DNA of 19,088 nt from Actinomycetes bacterium (GCA_025464025.1 JAODBP010000279.1:1-19088); one strand, 5' to 3'; counted from the first letter of the stretch, positions 1 to 7,842 are shown. The notes: generated by a model from the sequence alone, not told the origin. Made by a program: numbers and translations.

Positions 1-1208
1 GGGACAAGATCGCCGTCCGCCTGGACGAGACCGAGCGGAAGGTGCGCCAGCTCCCCCGCCGCCTCGCCCTCGTCGGCGTGGCCGCCGCGGCCGTGGCCGG
101 GATCGTGGTGCTGGCCAACCGGCCCGAGACGGACGGCCCCGCCACCCAGGCCACGACGACCAGCACGGCCGTCGCGCTGAACCCGGTGGACGCCTTCGCC
201 ATCGACGGCGTCGTGACGAACTGGCTGAAGGCCTACGCCCCCGGGGTCGACGCCGGCACCCGGCACGTGACGGCCACCTCGCGCAGCACGGCAACCATGC
301 GGTTCACCGACGGCCACGTGGCGACCGAGCTCTTCCTCCGCATGTCGGGCGCGCCGACCGGCTGGTCGGTGGCGTCGGCGAGCAGCGACCTGGTGCTGAT
401 CGACAACCCGACCTACGACGGGACCGAGATCGTCGCCGAGGCGATCCCCGCCGTCGAGGGTCAGCTCACCACGACCTTCGTCGTCGACGGCGAGGAGGTC
501 CCCGGCGGCACGAACCACGTGACGCACGAGTCGCTGCCACTCGGCCATCCGGTCAGCGGCGCCGAGTCGGTGGTGATCCGGGTCGTGCTCGTGAACGACG
601 AGGGCACCATCGCCATCGCCGAGCAGCCGGCCACCGTCCTCCGCGACCCGGCCGCCGTCGTCGGCAGCTACGTGGCCCTCTGGCCTGCCACCGACGCCGT
701 CGGCCTGGCCTCCCTCCAGCAGCAGGCCGACAACGACCGGCGGCCCGACCTGCTCGACCCGGTCGCCGTGGCCGGCAACGCCCTCTACGAGCTGCTGCCG
801 AGGAGCGAGACGTCGACGAGCTACTCGCTCGGTGACTTCCAGCTCGGGGACCCCAACAGCGGCGAGGTGCCCTACACGCTGAGCGACGGCTCGTCCGGCG
901 TGGTCCAGCTCCGTCGAACGGCGCCGAACGACAAGACGAAGATCTGGTACGTCACCGGCGTGACCAGCGACGCGCTCCAGGTGCTGGAGTACCGCCACGA
1001 GGGCCGCGCCCTGGTGATCGACGTGCAGTCGACCGTTGCCGGCACGCTCACGCTCACCGGCGGCGATGCCCCCATCGAGCTCCAGGCCGGGCTGAAGACC
1101 CACATCACCCGACCGCTCGGGGACGGCATCCAGACCGGCGCACCCGTCGAGCTCCGCGTGCGGAACGGCCGGAAGACCCTCGCCGTCCTCGCCGAGCTCC
1201 CTCGCTGA
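1..1208 (+). CDS. Membrane-anchored extracytoplasmic protein of unknown function (5' end probably outside window)
   Basis: The frame is open from base 3 to the TGA at 1206-1208. The first in-window start candidate is GTG at 42 (388 aa), but the residues before it (reading DKIAVRLDETERK) look like genuine charged coding sequence and no clear ribosome site precedes 42, so the true start probably lies upstream of the window. Counting from 42, residues 7-25 form one hydrophobic segment preceded by arginines, then a Thr/Ala-rich linker, giving an N-in/C-out anchored protein with about 360 residues outside. The exported part is beta-strand-rich; residues around 120-200 vaguely recall Ig-like modules such as Gmad2, but I would not assign a family. 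There are no cysteines and no visible catalytic motif. It ends just before a strong hairpin and faces the alpha/beta hydrolase convergently. The gene is confident; the function is unknown. Confidence 0.8.
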   Translation, partial: DKIAVRLDETERKVRQLPRRLALVGVAAAAVAGIVVLANRPETDGPATQATTTSTAVALNPVDAFAIDGVVTNWLKAYAPGVDAGTRHVTATSRSTATMRFTDGHVATELFLRMSGAPTGWSVASASSDLVLIDNPTYDGTEIVAEAIPAVEGQLTTTFVVDGEEVPGGTNHVTHESLPLGHPVSGAESVVIRVVLVNDEGTIAIAEQPATVLRDPAAVVGSYVALWPATDAVGLASLQQQADNDRRPDLLDPVAVAGNALYELLPRSETSTSYSLGDFQLGDPNSGEVPYTLSDGSSGVVQLRRTAPNDKTKIWYVTGVTSDALQVLEYRHEGRALVIDVQSTVAGTLTLTGGDAPIELQAGLKTHITRPLGDGIQTGAPVELRVRNGRKTLAVLAELPR

Positions 1209-1212
1209 TCCC

Positions 1213-1262
1213 GAACCGGCGATGGATCGTGCACAGATGTGTGCACGATCCGTCGCCAGTTC
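1213..1262. terminator. Long hairpin between convergent genes, probable bidirectional terminator
   Basis: Arms 1213-1235 and 1240-1262 pair over 23 positions with one G-T wobble (T1223/G1252) and one C-A mismatch (C1217/A1258), closing on a 4-base loop (GATG, 1236-1239). It starts 5 bases after the stop at 1208 and ends 8 bases before the stop of the minus-strand hydrolase at 1271. There is no T-run on either side, so this is not a classic intrinsic terminator, although GC-rich actinobacteria often lack U tracts. The inner arm contains the palindromic GTGCAC core, so a protein-binding site is the alternative. Confidence 0.65.
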
Positions 1263-1270
1263 GCGGAGGG

Positions 1271-2032
1271 CTAGGAGGCAGTGACCTTCTTGGCGAACTC
1301 GACCGAGCGCTCCTGGATGAGCGCCTTGTCGTAGTCGAGGGTCGCCACGTGGTAGCTGCGGTCGAGGGAGACGCGCTCGACCGGGCCGCCCAGCAGGGCG
1401 GCGACGTGGTCGGCCGAGGTCGGGTCGACGACGTGGTCCTGCGGGGCCTGCATCACCAGGGCCGGGCAGGTGATGTCTCCGAAGCGGGACTGGAGTCCCT
1501 CGACCGCGTCGAACATCGTCAGCAGCGACGGGAGCGGGCTGCCGTCGTAGGCCGGCTCGTGGGCGTCGGGGTCGGCGAGGTCGGCGCCGATGCCGGGCGC
1601 GATCACGTCGCCGGCGTCGATCATGGCCTGGATGAACTCCCGTGCATCGGGGTCGTAGGGCTTGACCGCGGCGTTGATCAGCACGATGCCGGCGATCTCC
1701 GGGTGGTTGGCGGCGAGCCAGGCCGTGAGCGTGCCGCCCATCGACAGGCCGACGACCACGACCCGCTCGGTCTTGGCCGCCAGCTCCTGGTAGGCCCGCT
1801 CGGCCTCGGCCGACCAATCGGCCCAGCCCGTCGTCAGCATGTCCTCCACGGTCGTGCCGTGGCCGGGCAGTCGGGGCATCGACGTGGTGAAGCCGGCGGC
1901 GACGAAGGCGTCCGTCACCGGCTGCATGGTCACCGGGTTCCCGGTGAAGCCGTGGAGCACGAGGGCGCCGGCGGGACCGCCGTCGTGGAACTGCGGCTCC
2001 GCACCGGGAACAGTGATCTCGGGCTCAGACAC
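1271..2032 (-). CDS. Alpha/beta hydrolase, carboxylesterase / monoacylglycerol-lipase type
   Basis: This is a 253-aa serine hydrolase, predicted cytoplasmic, with no signal peptide. The oxyanion-loop motif HGFTG lies at 27-31 and the nucleophile elbow GLSMGG at 95-100, making Ser97 the nucleophile. Asp199 (in APQDHVVD) and His228 (in SYHVATLD) complete the triad. Size and motif order match Est30-like carboxylesterases, which cleave short- to medium-chain esters or monoacylglycerols; the actual substrate cannot be read from sequence. The start is GTG at 2032, chosen because it overlaps the 3' end of the ferredoxin gene by 8 bases and begins directly before the conserved N-terminus, implying translational coupling. 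The two genes therefore form an operon running toward the hairpin at 1213-1262. Confidence 0.92.
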   Translation of the reverse strand: MSEPEITVPGAEPQFHDGGPAGALVLHGFTGNPVTMQPVTDAFVAAGFTTSMPRLPGHGTTVEDMLTTGWADWSAEAERAYQELAAKTERVVVVGLSMGGTLTAWLAANHPEIAGIVLINAAVKPYDPDAREFIQAMIDAGDVIAPGIGADLADPDAHEPAYDGSPLPSLLTMFDAVEGLQSRFGDITCPALVMQAPQDHVVDPTSADHVAALLGGPVERVSLDRSYHVATLDYDKALIQERSVEFAKKVTAS

Positions 2033-2333
2033 GGGCGTCCACCTTCACCTTCACGTCGTCCCACCACGCGTCGGGCGCGGGGGTCCAGTCGGGGTCCTCG
2101 ACGATGCAGTCGACCGGGCACGCCGGGGCGCAACGGCCGCACCCGGAGCACAGCTCCGGCACGATCACCACGTTGAACCGGCGCTGCACGACCGCTCCGA
2201 ACTCGTCGGGGCACGCCTTGATGCACGCGTCGCAGTTGATGCAGCTCGACGACTGCACCAGCCACGGCGCCAGCCGCCAGTTCGGGTGCCGCGCGCGACC
2301 GGCGATCCGTTGGTCGCGCCCGGGGGTCGACAT
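2025..2333 (-). CDS. Ferredoxin with two [4Fe-4S] clusters
   Basis: This 102-aa small electron-transfer protein has two complete cluster motifs, CxxCxxCxxxCP at residues 31-42 (C31, C34, C37, C41) and 62-73 (C62, C65, C68, C72). With all eight ligands present, two [4Fe-4S] clusters are expected rather than the [3Fe-4S]/[4Fe-4S] pair of FdxA-type proteins. The ATG at 2333 adds a 30-residue N-terminal stretch rich in Arg and Trp ahead of the first cysteine; a GTG nearer the first cysteine is a possible alternative start. A TACCCT hexamer 8 nt before the ATG would fit a leaderless transcript. Downstream, the hydrolase gene overlaps by 8 bases. Its redox partner is not in the window; cytochrome P450s, oxygenases and acyl-CoA-pathway enzymes are common partners of such ferredoxins in actinobacteria. 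Confidence 0.93.
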   Translation of the reverse strand: MSTPGRDQRIAGRARHPNWRLAPWLVQSSSCINCDACIKACPDEFGAVVQRRFNVVIVPELCSGCGRCAPACPVDCIVEDPDWTPAPDAWWDDVKVKVDARV

Positions 2334-2341
2334 CGAGGGAC

Positions 2342-2351
2342 AGGGTACGTT
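2342..2351. promoter_or_regulatory. Overlapping divergent -10-like elements (ferredoxin / SCP2)
   Basis: Only 24 bp separate the ferredoxin ATG (2333, minus) from the SCP2 GTG (2358, plus). On the plus strand TACGTT (2346-2351) ends 6 nt before the GTG. On the minus strand TACCCT (2347-2342) ends 8 nt before the ATG. Both fit the actinobacterial TANNNT -10 at leaderless spacing, and they overlap at T2346-A2347. No convincing -35 and no Shine-Dalgarno is seen for either gene. Inferred from sequence only. Confidence 0.4.
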
Positions 2352-2357
2352 GCCCCG

Positions 2358-2774
2358 GTGGCGACGCACCCCTTCCTGAGCCCGGAGTGGATCGACGAGG
2401 CCCGACGGATCCACGACGAGTACCGGGGCAAGACGGCCCCCGTCTCCGCCGAGGTCCGGGTCAACCTGGTCGTGACGGACGTGCCGTTCGGCTCGGGGTC
2501 GCTCGACGCCCACGTCGACACGTCCTCGGGCGAGCTCGAGATCGACACCGGGCACCTCGACGCCACCGACCTCACGCTCACGCTCGACTACCAGACGGCC
2601 CGCGCCATCCTCGTGGAGCAGAACCCGCAGGTCGCCATGTCGGCGTTCATGGGCGGCCGCATCAAGGTCCAGGGCGACATGACGAAGCTGATCGTCCTCC
2701 AGGGCCAGATGGGCGCCGCCGACCCGGTCGCCCTCGAGGTGGCGGGCCGGATCAGCGACATCACCAGCGCCTGA
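2358..2774 (+). CDS. SCP2 sterol-carrier domain protein
   Basis: This 138-aa protein is a single SCP2-like domain. Features typical of the family are the alternating beta strands around residues 34-62 and the segment from about 70 to 110 (LTLTLDYQTARAIL, then AFMGGRIKVQGDMTKL, where GGRIKVQGDM is the characteristic turn preceding the C-terminal helix). Such domains bind lipids, sterols or acyl-CoAs in a hydrophobic cavity and in actinobacteria often sit near lipid or steroid degradation genes. There is no signal peptide and no membrane segment. The GTG at 2358 was chosen because upstream codons run into the divergent ferredoxin and a -10-like TACGTT lies 6 nt before it. The stop codon abuts the stop of the protease gene exactly (TGATCA, 2772-2777). 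Confidence 0.9.
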   Translation: MATHPFLSPEWIDEARRIHDEYRGKTAPVSAEVRVNLVVTDVPFGSGSLDAHVDTSSGELEIDTGHLDATDLTLTLDYQTARAILVEQNPQVAMSAFMGGRIKVQGDMTKLIVLQGQMGAADPVALEVAGRISDITSA

Positions 2775-5045
2775 TCAGCACGCCCCCGCTTTGTGCTCGA
2801 GCTCGTCGTCGAGCTTGTCCTTGCTGGCGTCGGTGACGATGTCGGGCTCGCCGGCGACGATGCCGAGGTAGGGGTCGATGGCGCAGGCCAGGCTCTTGGT
2901 GCCGGGGCTGACGGTCTCGCCCTTCGCCCCTTCCAGCGGCAGGAAGATCCCCGAGCCGGCCGCCGGGATCGACGACGCCGACAGCACGTGGGAGAAGCCG
3001 TCGGCCCGCCGGAGGTTCACGGCCACGGCGTAGAGCGGGTCGAAGCCGTACTGGCCCCGGAACTCGGTGATGGCCTGCTGGGCGACGGCGACGGCCGTGC
3101 CCACCCGGTCGACGCCGGCCAGCCGGGTCGCCGTCGTCGAGCCGCCGGCATCGCGCGCCGCGGTGGCCACCGCGCTGGAGATCGCCGTGGTGCCGCCCAC
3201 GACGTAGATGCGTTCCGGCTGCAGCGAGGCCAGGGCGTCCCGCGTGGCGGGTGAGAGCGTGTTCGGGTCGGTGAGCAGGATCGGGTACCCGAACATGCCG
3301 CCCATGGCGCCGGCCGTCACGGCGTCGGGCCACTGGTGGTTGGTGGCGAGGATCACCCGGTCGGCCGCCGGGTAGTTGAGCTCGACGGCCCGCTTCTGGT
3401 CCTCGGCGGCGACTGCCGCGGCCGTCGCCTCGCGCGTCGTGCCGGCGAGGCGGACGGGCACCAGGCCGAGGGTCCGGATGTCGTTCTCGACCCGGGCCGG
3501 GATCGCCGCCGTGCCGCCGAGGAGGTAGACCCGCCCGCCCGGCGGGAGGATGCGGGCCAGCTCGTTGGCGGTCAGCGGGTCGAGGGCGCCGGTCGAGCCG
3601 GTGAAGAGCACGGGCCCGGCGCCGTAGCCGAGCGTGCTGCCGGCCAGGGCGTCGGCGAAGTCGTCCTTGCGGGCGATCACCGCGTGCTTGGCGCCGGCAT
3701 CGGAGAACACGTACTTCGAGATGGCGACGGCTTGGCGCACGGCACCGGTGGTGCCCGACTGGTCGCTGACCCGGATGACGAGGCCCACCGGGAACGCCGG
3801 GTCGGCCGCTGGCGCGGTGATGGCGCCCCCGGCCTTGGCCTTGGCCACCGCGGCGCCGACGTCGACCCGCCCCCAGCCGAGCGCCGCCGTGCGACCGCTG
3901 GTCCGGACGGCCGTGCTCTCGAGGATCGACTCGACGGCGTCGGGTGTGAGCCCGGGGTTCACCGAGCGGAGCAGGGCGACGGTGCCGGCCACGTAGGGCG
4001 ACGAGAACGACGTGCCCTCCTCGGCCGCGGTGCCCCCGCCGAGAGCCGTCGAGGTGATCTTGCCGTGGCCGGTCGTGGAGTCGCCGCCCGGGGCGGCCAG
4101 GTCGACCTCGGCGTTGACGTTGCTGTACGACGAGTGGGCGCCGGAATCGCCGACGGCACCGACCGAGATGACGCCGTTGCACGACGCCGGGATGGAGGTG
4201 AGGCCGGGGAACTGGAGCTCCTCGTTGCCGGCGGCGGCCACGACCACGACACCCGCCGCCCGGGCCGCGGTGATGGCGGTCTGGAAGGCCGTGGGACAGG
4301 TGTCGCCCGGCCCGCCCAGGCTGAGGTTGATCACGTCGACGCCCTGGGCCGTGGCGTACTGGATGCCGGCCACGATGGCGCTGTCGTCGAACGTGCCGCA
4401 CCGCTGCTGGTCGCCGGCGGCGACGTCGACGATGCCGACGTTCCACGCCACGCCCGACACCGCCGTGCTGTTGTTGCCCACGGCACCGACGACGCCGGCG
4501 ACGAACGTGCCGTGGCCCACGGCGCACGGGTCGTTGTTCGCGCCGAGCGGCTTCGGGACGGCCACGCCCGAGCTCACGTCGACCTGGTTCACCAGGTTGG
4601 GCCGAAGGTCGGGGTGGGTGCCGTCGACGCCGCTGTCGACGATGGCGACCGTGACGGTCGGGTCGCCGGTGGTGATGTCCCAGGCCGCCGGGGCGTTGGT
4701 CATCGTGTGGGCCCACTGCTGGCCGTAGAGCGGGTCGTTCGGCACCTTGTAGGCGTGGCGCACCATGTCGGGCTCCACGGCCAGCACCCCGGCCCGGCGC
4801 CCGATGCGAGCGGCCTGGACCGCCTCGGCGCCGGCCGCGACCTCGACGTGCTGGACCGTGCCGTCGGCGTGGGTCACCAGCAGCGAGCCGGGCACGGCGT
4901 CGCTCGGCCACAGCGGGCGCATGGGCCGCGGGCTCGACGCCCGCTCGGCCCCGCCGGCCGGGACCACCGGCACCAGCACCCCGACGAGGGCGATCGCGAG
5001 GATCCCCAGCACCGGTCGGACCCGCGAGGCAGACGTGGCACGCAC
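2775..5045 (-). CDS. Secreted subtilisin-like serine protease (S8) with C-terminal cell-wall-binding repeats
   Basis: This 756-aa predicted exoprotease starts with a Sec signal peptide (about 1-33: arginines, a long hydrophobic core, then PAGGA). An I9-like propeptide region follows at about 52-98. The S8 catalytic domain spans about 105-400, with Asp137 (VDSGVDGTH), His178 (GHGT), oxyanion Asn274 (AAGNE) and Ser346 (GTSFSSP). Residues about 437-755 contain roughly three cell-wall-binding type 2 (CWB2) repeats, recognisable by VYLLGGTAAI (507-516), YVVGGTTAI (614-622) and RLAGVDRVGTA (641-651). CWB2 modules tether proteins non-covalently to cell-wall polymers, so the enzyme probably acts at or near the wall; there is no LPXTG motif. 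Several cysteines in the catalytic domain may form disulphides. GTG at 5045 is the only sensible start before the signal peptide. The SDR gene ends 38 bp upstream on the same strand. Confidence 0.93.
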   Translation of the reverse strand: MRATSASRVRPVLGILAIALVGVLVPVVPAGGAERASSPRPMRPLWPSDAVPGSLLVTHADGTVQHVEVAAGAEAVQAARIGRRAGVLAVEPDMVRHAYKVPNDPLYGQQWAHTMTNAPAAWDITTGDPTVTVAIVDSGVDGTHPDLRPNLVNQVDVSSGVAVPKPLGANNDPCAVGHGTFVAGVVGAVGNNSTAVSGVAWNVGIVDVAAGDQQRCGTFDDSAIVAGIQYATAQGVDVINLSLGGPGDTCPTAFQTAITAARAAGVVVVAAAGNEELQFPGLTSIPASCNGVISVGAVGDSGAHSSYSNVNAEVDLAAPGGDSTTGHGKITSTALGGGTAAEEGTSFSSPYVAGTVALLRSVNPGLTPDAVESILESTAVRTSGRTAALGWGRVDVGAAVAKAKAGGAITAPAADPAFPVGLVIRVSDQSGTTGAVRQAVAISKYVFSDAGAKHAVIARKDDFADALAGSTLGYGAGPVLFTGSTGALDPLTANELARILPPGGRVYLLGGTAAIPARVENDIRTLGLVPVRLAGTTREATAAAVAAEDQKRAVELNYPAADRVILATNHQWPDAVTAGAMGGMFGYPILLTDPNTLSPATRDALASLQPERIYVVGGTTAISSAVATAARDAGGSTTATRLAGVDRVGTAVAVAQQAITEFRGQYGFDPLYAVAVNLRRADGFSHVLSASSIPAAGSGIFLPLEGAKGETVSPGTKSLACAIDPYLGIVAGEPDIVTDASKDKLDDELEHKAGAC

Positions 5046-5083
5046 GGGCGGTGAGTCTTGCAGCCCGTCGCGACGGCAGGCCG

Positions 5084-5932
5084 TCAGCGGAGCTTCGGCA
5101 TCTCCTCGACCAGCTCGGCCACCGTCCACCGGCCCGGCCGCTCGATGGTGGCCGTCATCGTCCACCCCTCGAACAACCGGACGACGCCGCCCTGCACGAA
5201 GTACACGCGGCCCGTCTCTGTGGCCGAGGCCGTGGCCAGGTAGGCGGCGAGCGGCGCGACGTTGGCCGGGTCCCACACGTCGAAGGCGGCGCGGTCGGAA
5301 GGGGGCTGGACGACGTCGCCCAGCCCGGGCGTGGCCTCGGTCAGCCGGGTCCGGGCGGCCGGGGCCAGCGCGTTGACCCGCACGCCGTAGCGCGACAGCT
5401 CCTGGGCGAGGATCACGGTGAAGGCGGCGATGCCCGCCTTGGCCGCGCCGTAGTTCGACTGGCCGGGGTTGCCCAGCAGCCCCGACGTCGACGACGTGTT
5501 GATGACCGACGCCTGTACCTCGGTCCCCTGCTTGGCCAGCTCGCGCCAGTAGGCGGCGGCGAAGCGGGTCGGGGCGAAGTGGCCCTTGAGGTGGCTGGCC
5601 ACCACGTCGTCCCACTCCCGTTCGGTCATGCTCACCAGCATCCGGTCGCGGAGGATGCCGGCGTTGTTCACCAGCACGTGGAGCGCGCCGAACTCGGCGA
5701 CGGCGGCATCGACGATCGAGGACCCGCCGTCCCAGGTGGTGATGTCGTCGCTGTTGGCCAGGGCCTCGCCGCCGGCGGCGCGGATCTCGTCGCACACCTC
5801 GGCGGCCGGCGTCGGGTCGAGGTCGTTGACGACGACGCGCGCCCCCTCGGCGGCGAAGAGGAGGGCGTGCTCACGACCGATGCCCCGGCCGGCACCCGTG
5901 ATGATGGCGACGCGACCGTCCAGGGAACCCAT
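5084..5932 (-). CDS. Short-chain dehydrogenase/reductase, HSD17B4 (3-hydroxyacyl-CoA dehydrogenase)-like
   Basis: This 282-aa classical SDR has an NAD(P)-binding motif TGAGRGIG (12-19), NNAG (89-92), active-site serine region NTSSTSG (145-151) and catalytic Tyr161/Lys165 (YGAAK). Asp37, after the second strand in VVVND, suggests preference for NAD(H). The segment ILRDRMLVSMTEREWDDV and the following HLKGHF are typical of the SDR half of HSD17B4-type bifunctional enzymes, which oxidise 3-hydroxyacyl-CoAs in beta-oxidation of fatty acids or steroid side chains. It is a paralogue of the SDR at 11125-12084, sharing NAxAPxARTRLTE after the active site. The ATG at 5932 has TAGGTT 7 nt upstream, favouring a separate leaderless promoter although the kinase gene ends only 20 bp away. 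Family assignment is confident; the substrate is not. Confidence 0.9.
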   Translation of the reverse strand: MGSLDGRVAIITGAGRGIGREHALLFAAEGARVVVNDLDPTPAAEVCDEIRAAGGEALANSDDITTWDGGSSIVDAAVAEFGALHVLVNNAGILRDRMLVSMTEREWDDVVASHLKGHFAPTRFAAAYWRELAKQGTEVQASVINTSSTSGLLGNPGQSNYGAAKAGIAAFTVILAQELSRYGVRVNALAPAARTRLTEATPGLGDVVQPPSDRAAFDVWDPANVAPLAAYLATASATETGRVYFVQGGVVRLFEGWTMTATIERPGRWTVAELVEEMPKLR

Positions 5933-5939
5933 GGACGGG

Positions 5940-5945
5940 AACCTA
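5940..5945 (-). promoter_or_regulatory. -10-like element for SDR gene
   Basis: On the minus strand TAGGTT (5945-5940) is followed by 7 nt and then the ATG at 5932. It lies within the 20-bp gap after the kinase stop codon. There is no Shine-Dalgarno in that gap, which fits a leaderless transcript starting at the ATG. Confidence 0.45.
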
Positions 5946-5952
5946 GCGGCGG

Positions 5953-7842
5953 TCAGCGCCCGACCGAGATGTTGACGACGGTGCCGCTCGGCACCATCGC
6001 CCCCGCCGCCGGGTCGGTCGAGCGGACGCGATCGCCGCCACGGCCCTTGACGTCGCCGATCACGAAGCCCGCGGCCTCGAGCGTCTCGACCGCCTGGGAG
6101 TACCGCTGACCGAGCACGTTGGGCACCTCGAAGAGCTGGGGCCCCTTGGAGACGACGATCGTGACCGTCCTGCCCTTCGGCACCTGCTGGCCGGCCGCCG
6201 GGGTGGTGCCGATGACGAGCCCCTTGTCGACGGTGTCGCTGAACGCCTCGCTGTGGGCGAACTTCAGGCCCTTGGTCGTGAGGTCGGCCTCCACGGCGGC
6301 CACGGTCTGCTTGGCGTAGTTGGGGATGGTCCGGGCCGCCGGGCCGGACGAGACGAGGAAGTCGACCTTGCTCCCCTTGGGCGCTTGGGCCGGCCGCGAC
6401 TTCCCGTCGACCGACCAGTCGAGGAGCGTTCCCTTCGGGACGGTCTCGTTGGCCTGCTCGGTGACGGCGCCGACGGTGAGGCCGGCGGCGACGACGCCGG
6501 CCTTGGCCGCGTCGATCGTGGCGTTGTCCATCAGCGGGAGGTCGACCGGGTGCGGCCCGTCGGAGACCACGAGGGTGATCGTCCGGCCGTCGTCGAGCTT
6601 GGTGCCGGCCGCCGGCTTCTGGCGGATGACGTTGCCGGCCGGCACGTTGTCGTCGAAGGCGTGGTCCTCGACGACGTCCCACTGCACGTCGGTGGCCTTC
6701 TGGTCGGCGGCCTCGATGATCGAGTGGGCCTCGGCCGCCGGCTTGGTCGCCACGTCGGGGACGGGCGCGTTCGGCGTCGCCAGCTGCCCCTTCGCCACCA
6801 GCCCGCCGGCCACCACGGCTGCGACGACCAGCAGGGCGAGCACGACCCACGGCCACCGGCGGCGCCGGGCCGGCACCGCCGGGAGGACGCCGGTCTGGTC
6901 CTGGCGGCCGTAGACGGTGAGGTCCTCGTCGCGGTCGAACCCGGCCTCGGGGAACATCGTGACGTCGTCGCCGTGCTCGATGGCATCCACGCCGGGGAGC
7001 GGCAGGGGCGCCGGGCGCTCCATCTCCCGGGCCGCGGCCACGAGGGCCCGACCCAGCTCGGCGGCGTCGGGGCGCTCGGCGGCGTCGGCTCGGCCCACCC
7101 GCCGGAGGATCGGCTCGAGCAGCCCGAGCTCGGCCGGCGTGTCGACGTCGTTGTCGACCCTGGCCATCATCGTCTCCAGCGCGCCCTCGCGGACGAGCGG
7201 GACGGTGCCGGTGACGGCCTCGGTGAGCACCAGGCCCAGGGCGTAGACGTCGGCCTTGCCGTCGATGCGACCGCCGCGGGCCTGCTCCGGCGCGGCGTAG
7301 CGGGCCGTGCCCACCAGGCCGTCGCCCGGCTCGGTCCAGCCCGCCTCGGACAGGGCGCGGGCCAGGCCGAAGTCGGCGATGCGGAGCCGGCCGTCCTCGC
7401 CGAAGAGCAGGTTGGCCGGCTTGATGTCGCGGTGGACGAAGCCCCGGCGGTGGGCCACGTCGAGGGCCCGACTGGCCTCGAGGCCGAGGAGGAGGGCCTG
7501 GGCCGGGGTGAGGAGGGCGCCGCGGTCGAGCAGGGCACGGAGGCTCCCGCCGCCGAGGTACTCGAGCACGAGGTAGGGACCGTCGTCCTCGCCCCAGTCG
7601 TAGACGGCCATGAGGTTGGGGTGGCTGAGGGCGGCGGCGGCCCGGGCCTCGGCCCGGAACCGGCGCAGGAACGCCTCGTCGGTGGCCAGCGCCGGGTGCA
7701 GCACCTTGACCGCCACCCGACGGCGGAGCGTGACGTCGTCGGCGAGGAACACCTGGGCCGAAGCGCCGGTGCCGATGGCCGCGATCAGCCGATAGCGACC
7801 ACCGAGGACGCGGCCGAGCTGGTCCGTCATGCGGGCGACCAC
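5953..7842 (-). CDS. Membrane Ser/Thr protein kinase with extracellular PASTA repeats (PknB family)
   Basis: This 629-aa receptor-like kinase has its catalytic domain at about 17-270: glycine loop GTGASAQV (24-31), Lys46 (VAVKVL), HRDIKPAN (137-144), DFG (157-159) and APEQ (184-187). All key catalytic residues are present, so it should be active. A juxtamembrane linker, acidic then Arg-rich, leads to one transmembrane helix at about 331-350. Outside are about four PASTA repeats (about 357-430, 433-500, 503-568, 570-629), each with the P..G..V/I pattern, which in PknB/PrkC proteins bind peptidoglycan fragments or lipid II. GTG at 7842 is preferred because TAGCCT ends 6 nt before it; ATG at 7830 is the alternative. 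The pbp, rodA and phosphatase genes that often accompany pknB are not present, so this is likely a stand-alone member. A divergent small membrane protein lies across the intergenic repeat. Confidence 0.95.
   Translation of the reverse strand: MVARMTDQLGRVLGGRYRLIAAIGTGASAQVFLADDVTLRRRVAVKVLHPALATDEAFLRRFRAEARAAAALSHPNLMAVYDWGEDDGPYLVLEYLGGGSLRALLDRGALLTPAQALLLGLEASRALDVAHRRGFVHRDIKPANLLFGEDGRLRIADFGLARALSEAGWTEPGDGLVGTARYAAPEQARGGRIDGKADVYALGLVLTEAVTGTVPLVREGALETMMARVDNDVDTPAELGLLEPILRRVGRADAAERPDAAELGRALVAAAREMERPAPLPLPGVDAIEHGDDVTMFPEAGFDRDEDLTVYGRQDQTGVLPAVPARRRRWPWVVLALLVVAAVVAGGLVAKGQLATPNAPVPDVATKPAAEAHSIIEAADQKATDVQWDVVEDHAFDDNVPAGNVIRQKPAAGTKLDDGRTITLVVSDGPHPVDLPLMDNATIDAAKAGVVAAGLTVGAVTEQANETVPKGTLLDWSVDGKSRPAQAPKGSKVDFLVSSGPAARTIPNYAKQTVAAVEADLTTKGLKFAHSEAFSDTVDKGLVIGTTPAAGQQVPKGRTVTIVVSKGPQLFEVPNVLGQRYSQAVETLEAAGFVIGDVKGRGGDRVRSTDPAAGAMVPSGTVVNISVGR

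Noticed and set aside
1229..2176. Long plus-strand open frame opposite the hydrolase and ferredoxin genes
   Set aside because: It is antisense to two genes with complete catalytic and cluster motifs; its product is Gly/Arg/Val-rich with no domain. Open antisense frames are expected at this GC content.
3336..5054. 572-codon plus-strand open frame over the protease gene
   Set aside because: Composition is the Arg/Gly/Asp/His mix typical of the opposite strand of GC-rich genes, and the protease on the other strand has signal peptide, triad and repeats.
5065..5076. Perfect 12-bp palindrome CCGTCGCGACGG between the SDR stop and the protease start
   Set aside because: Six matched pairs with no loop are expected several times by chance in 19 kb of GC-rich DNA, and the pairing does not extend. 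An operator is possible but unsupported.
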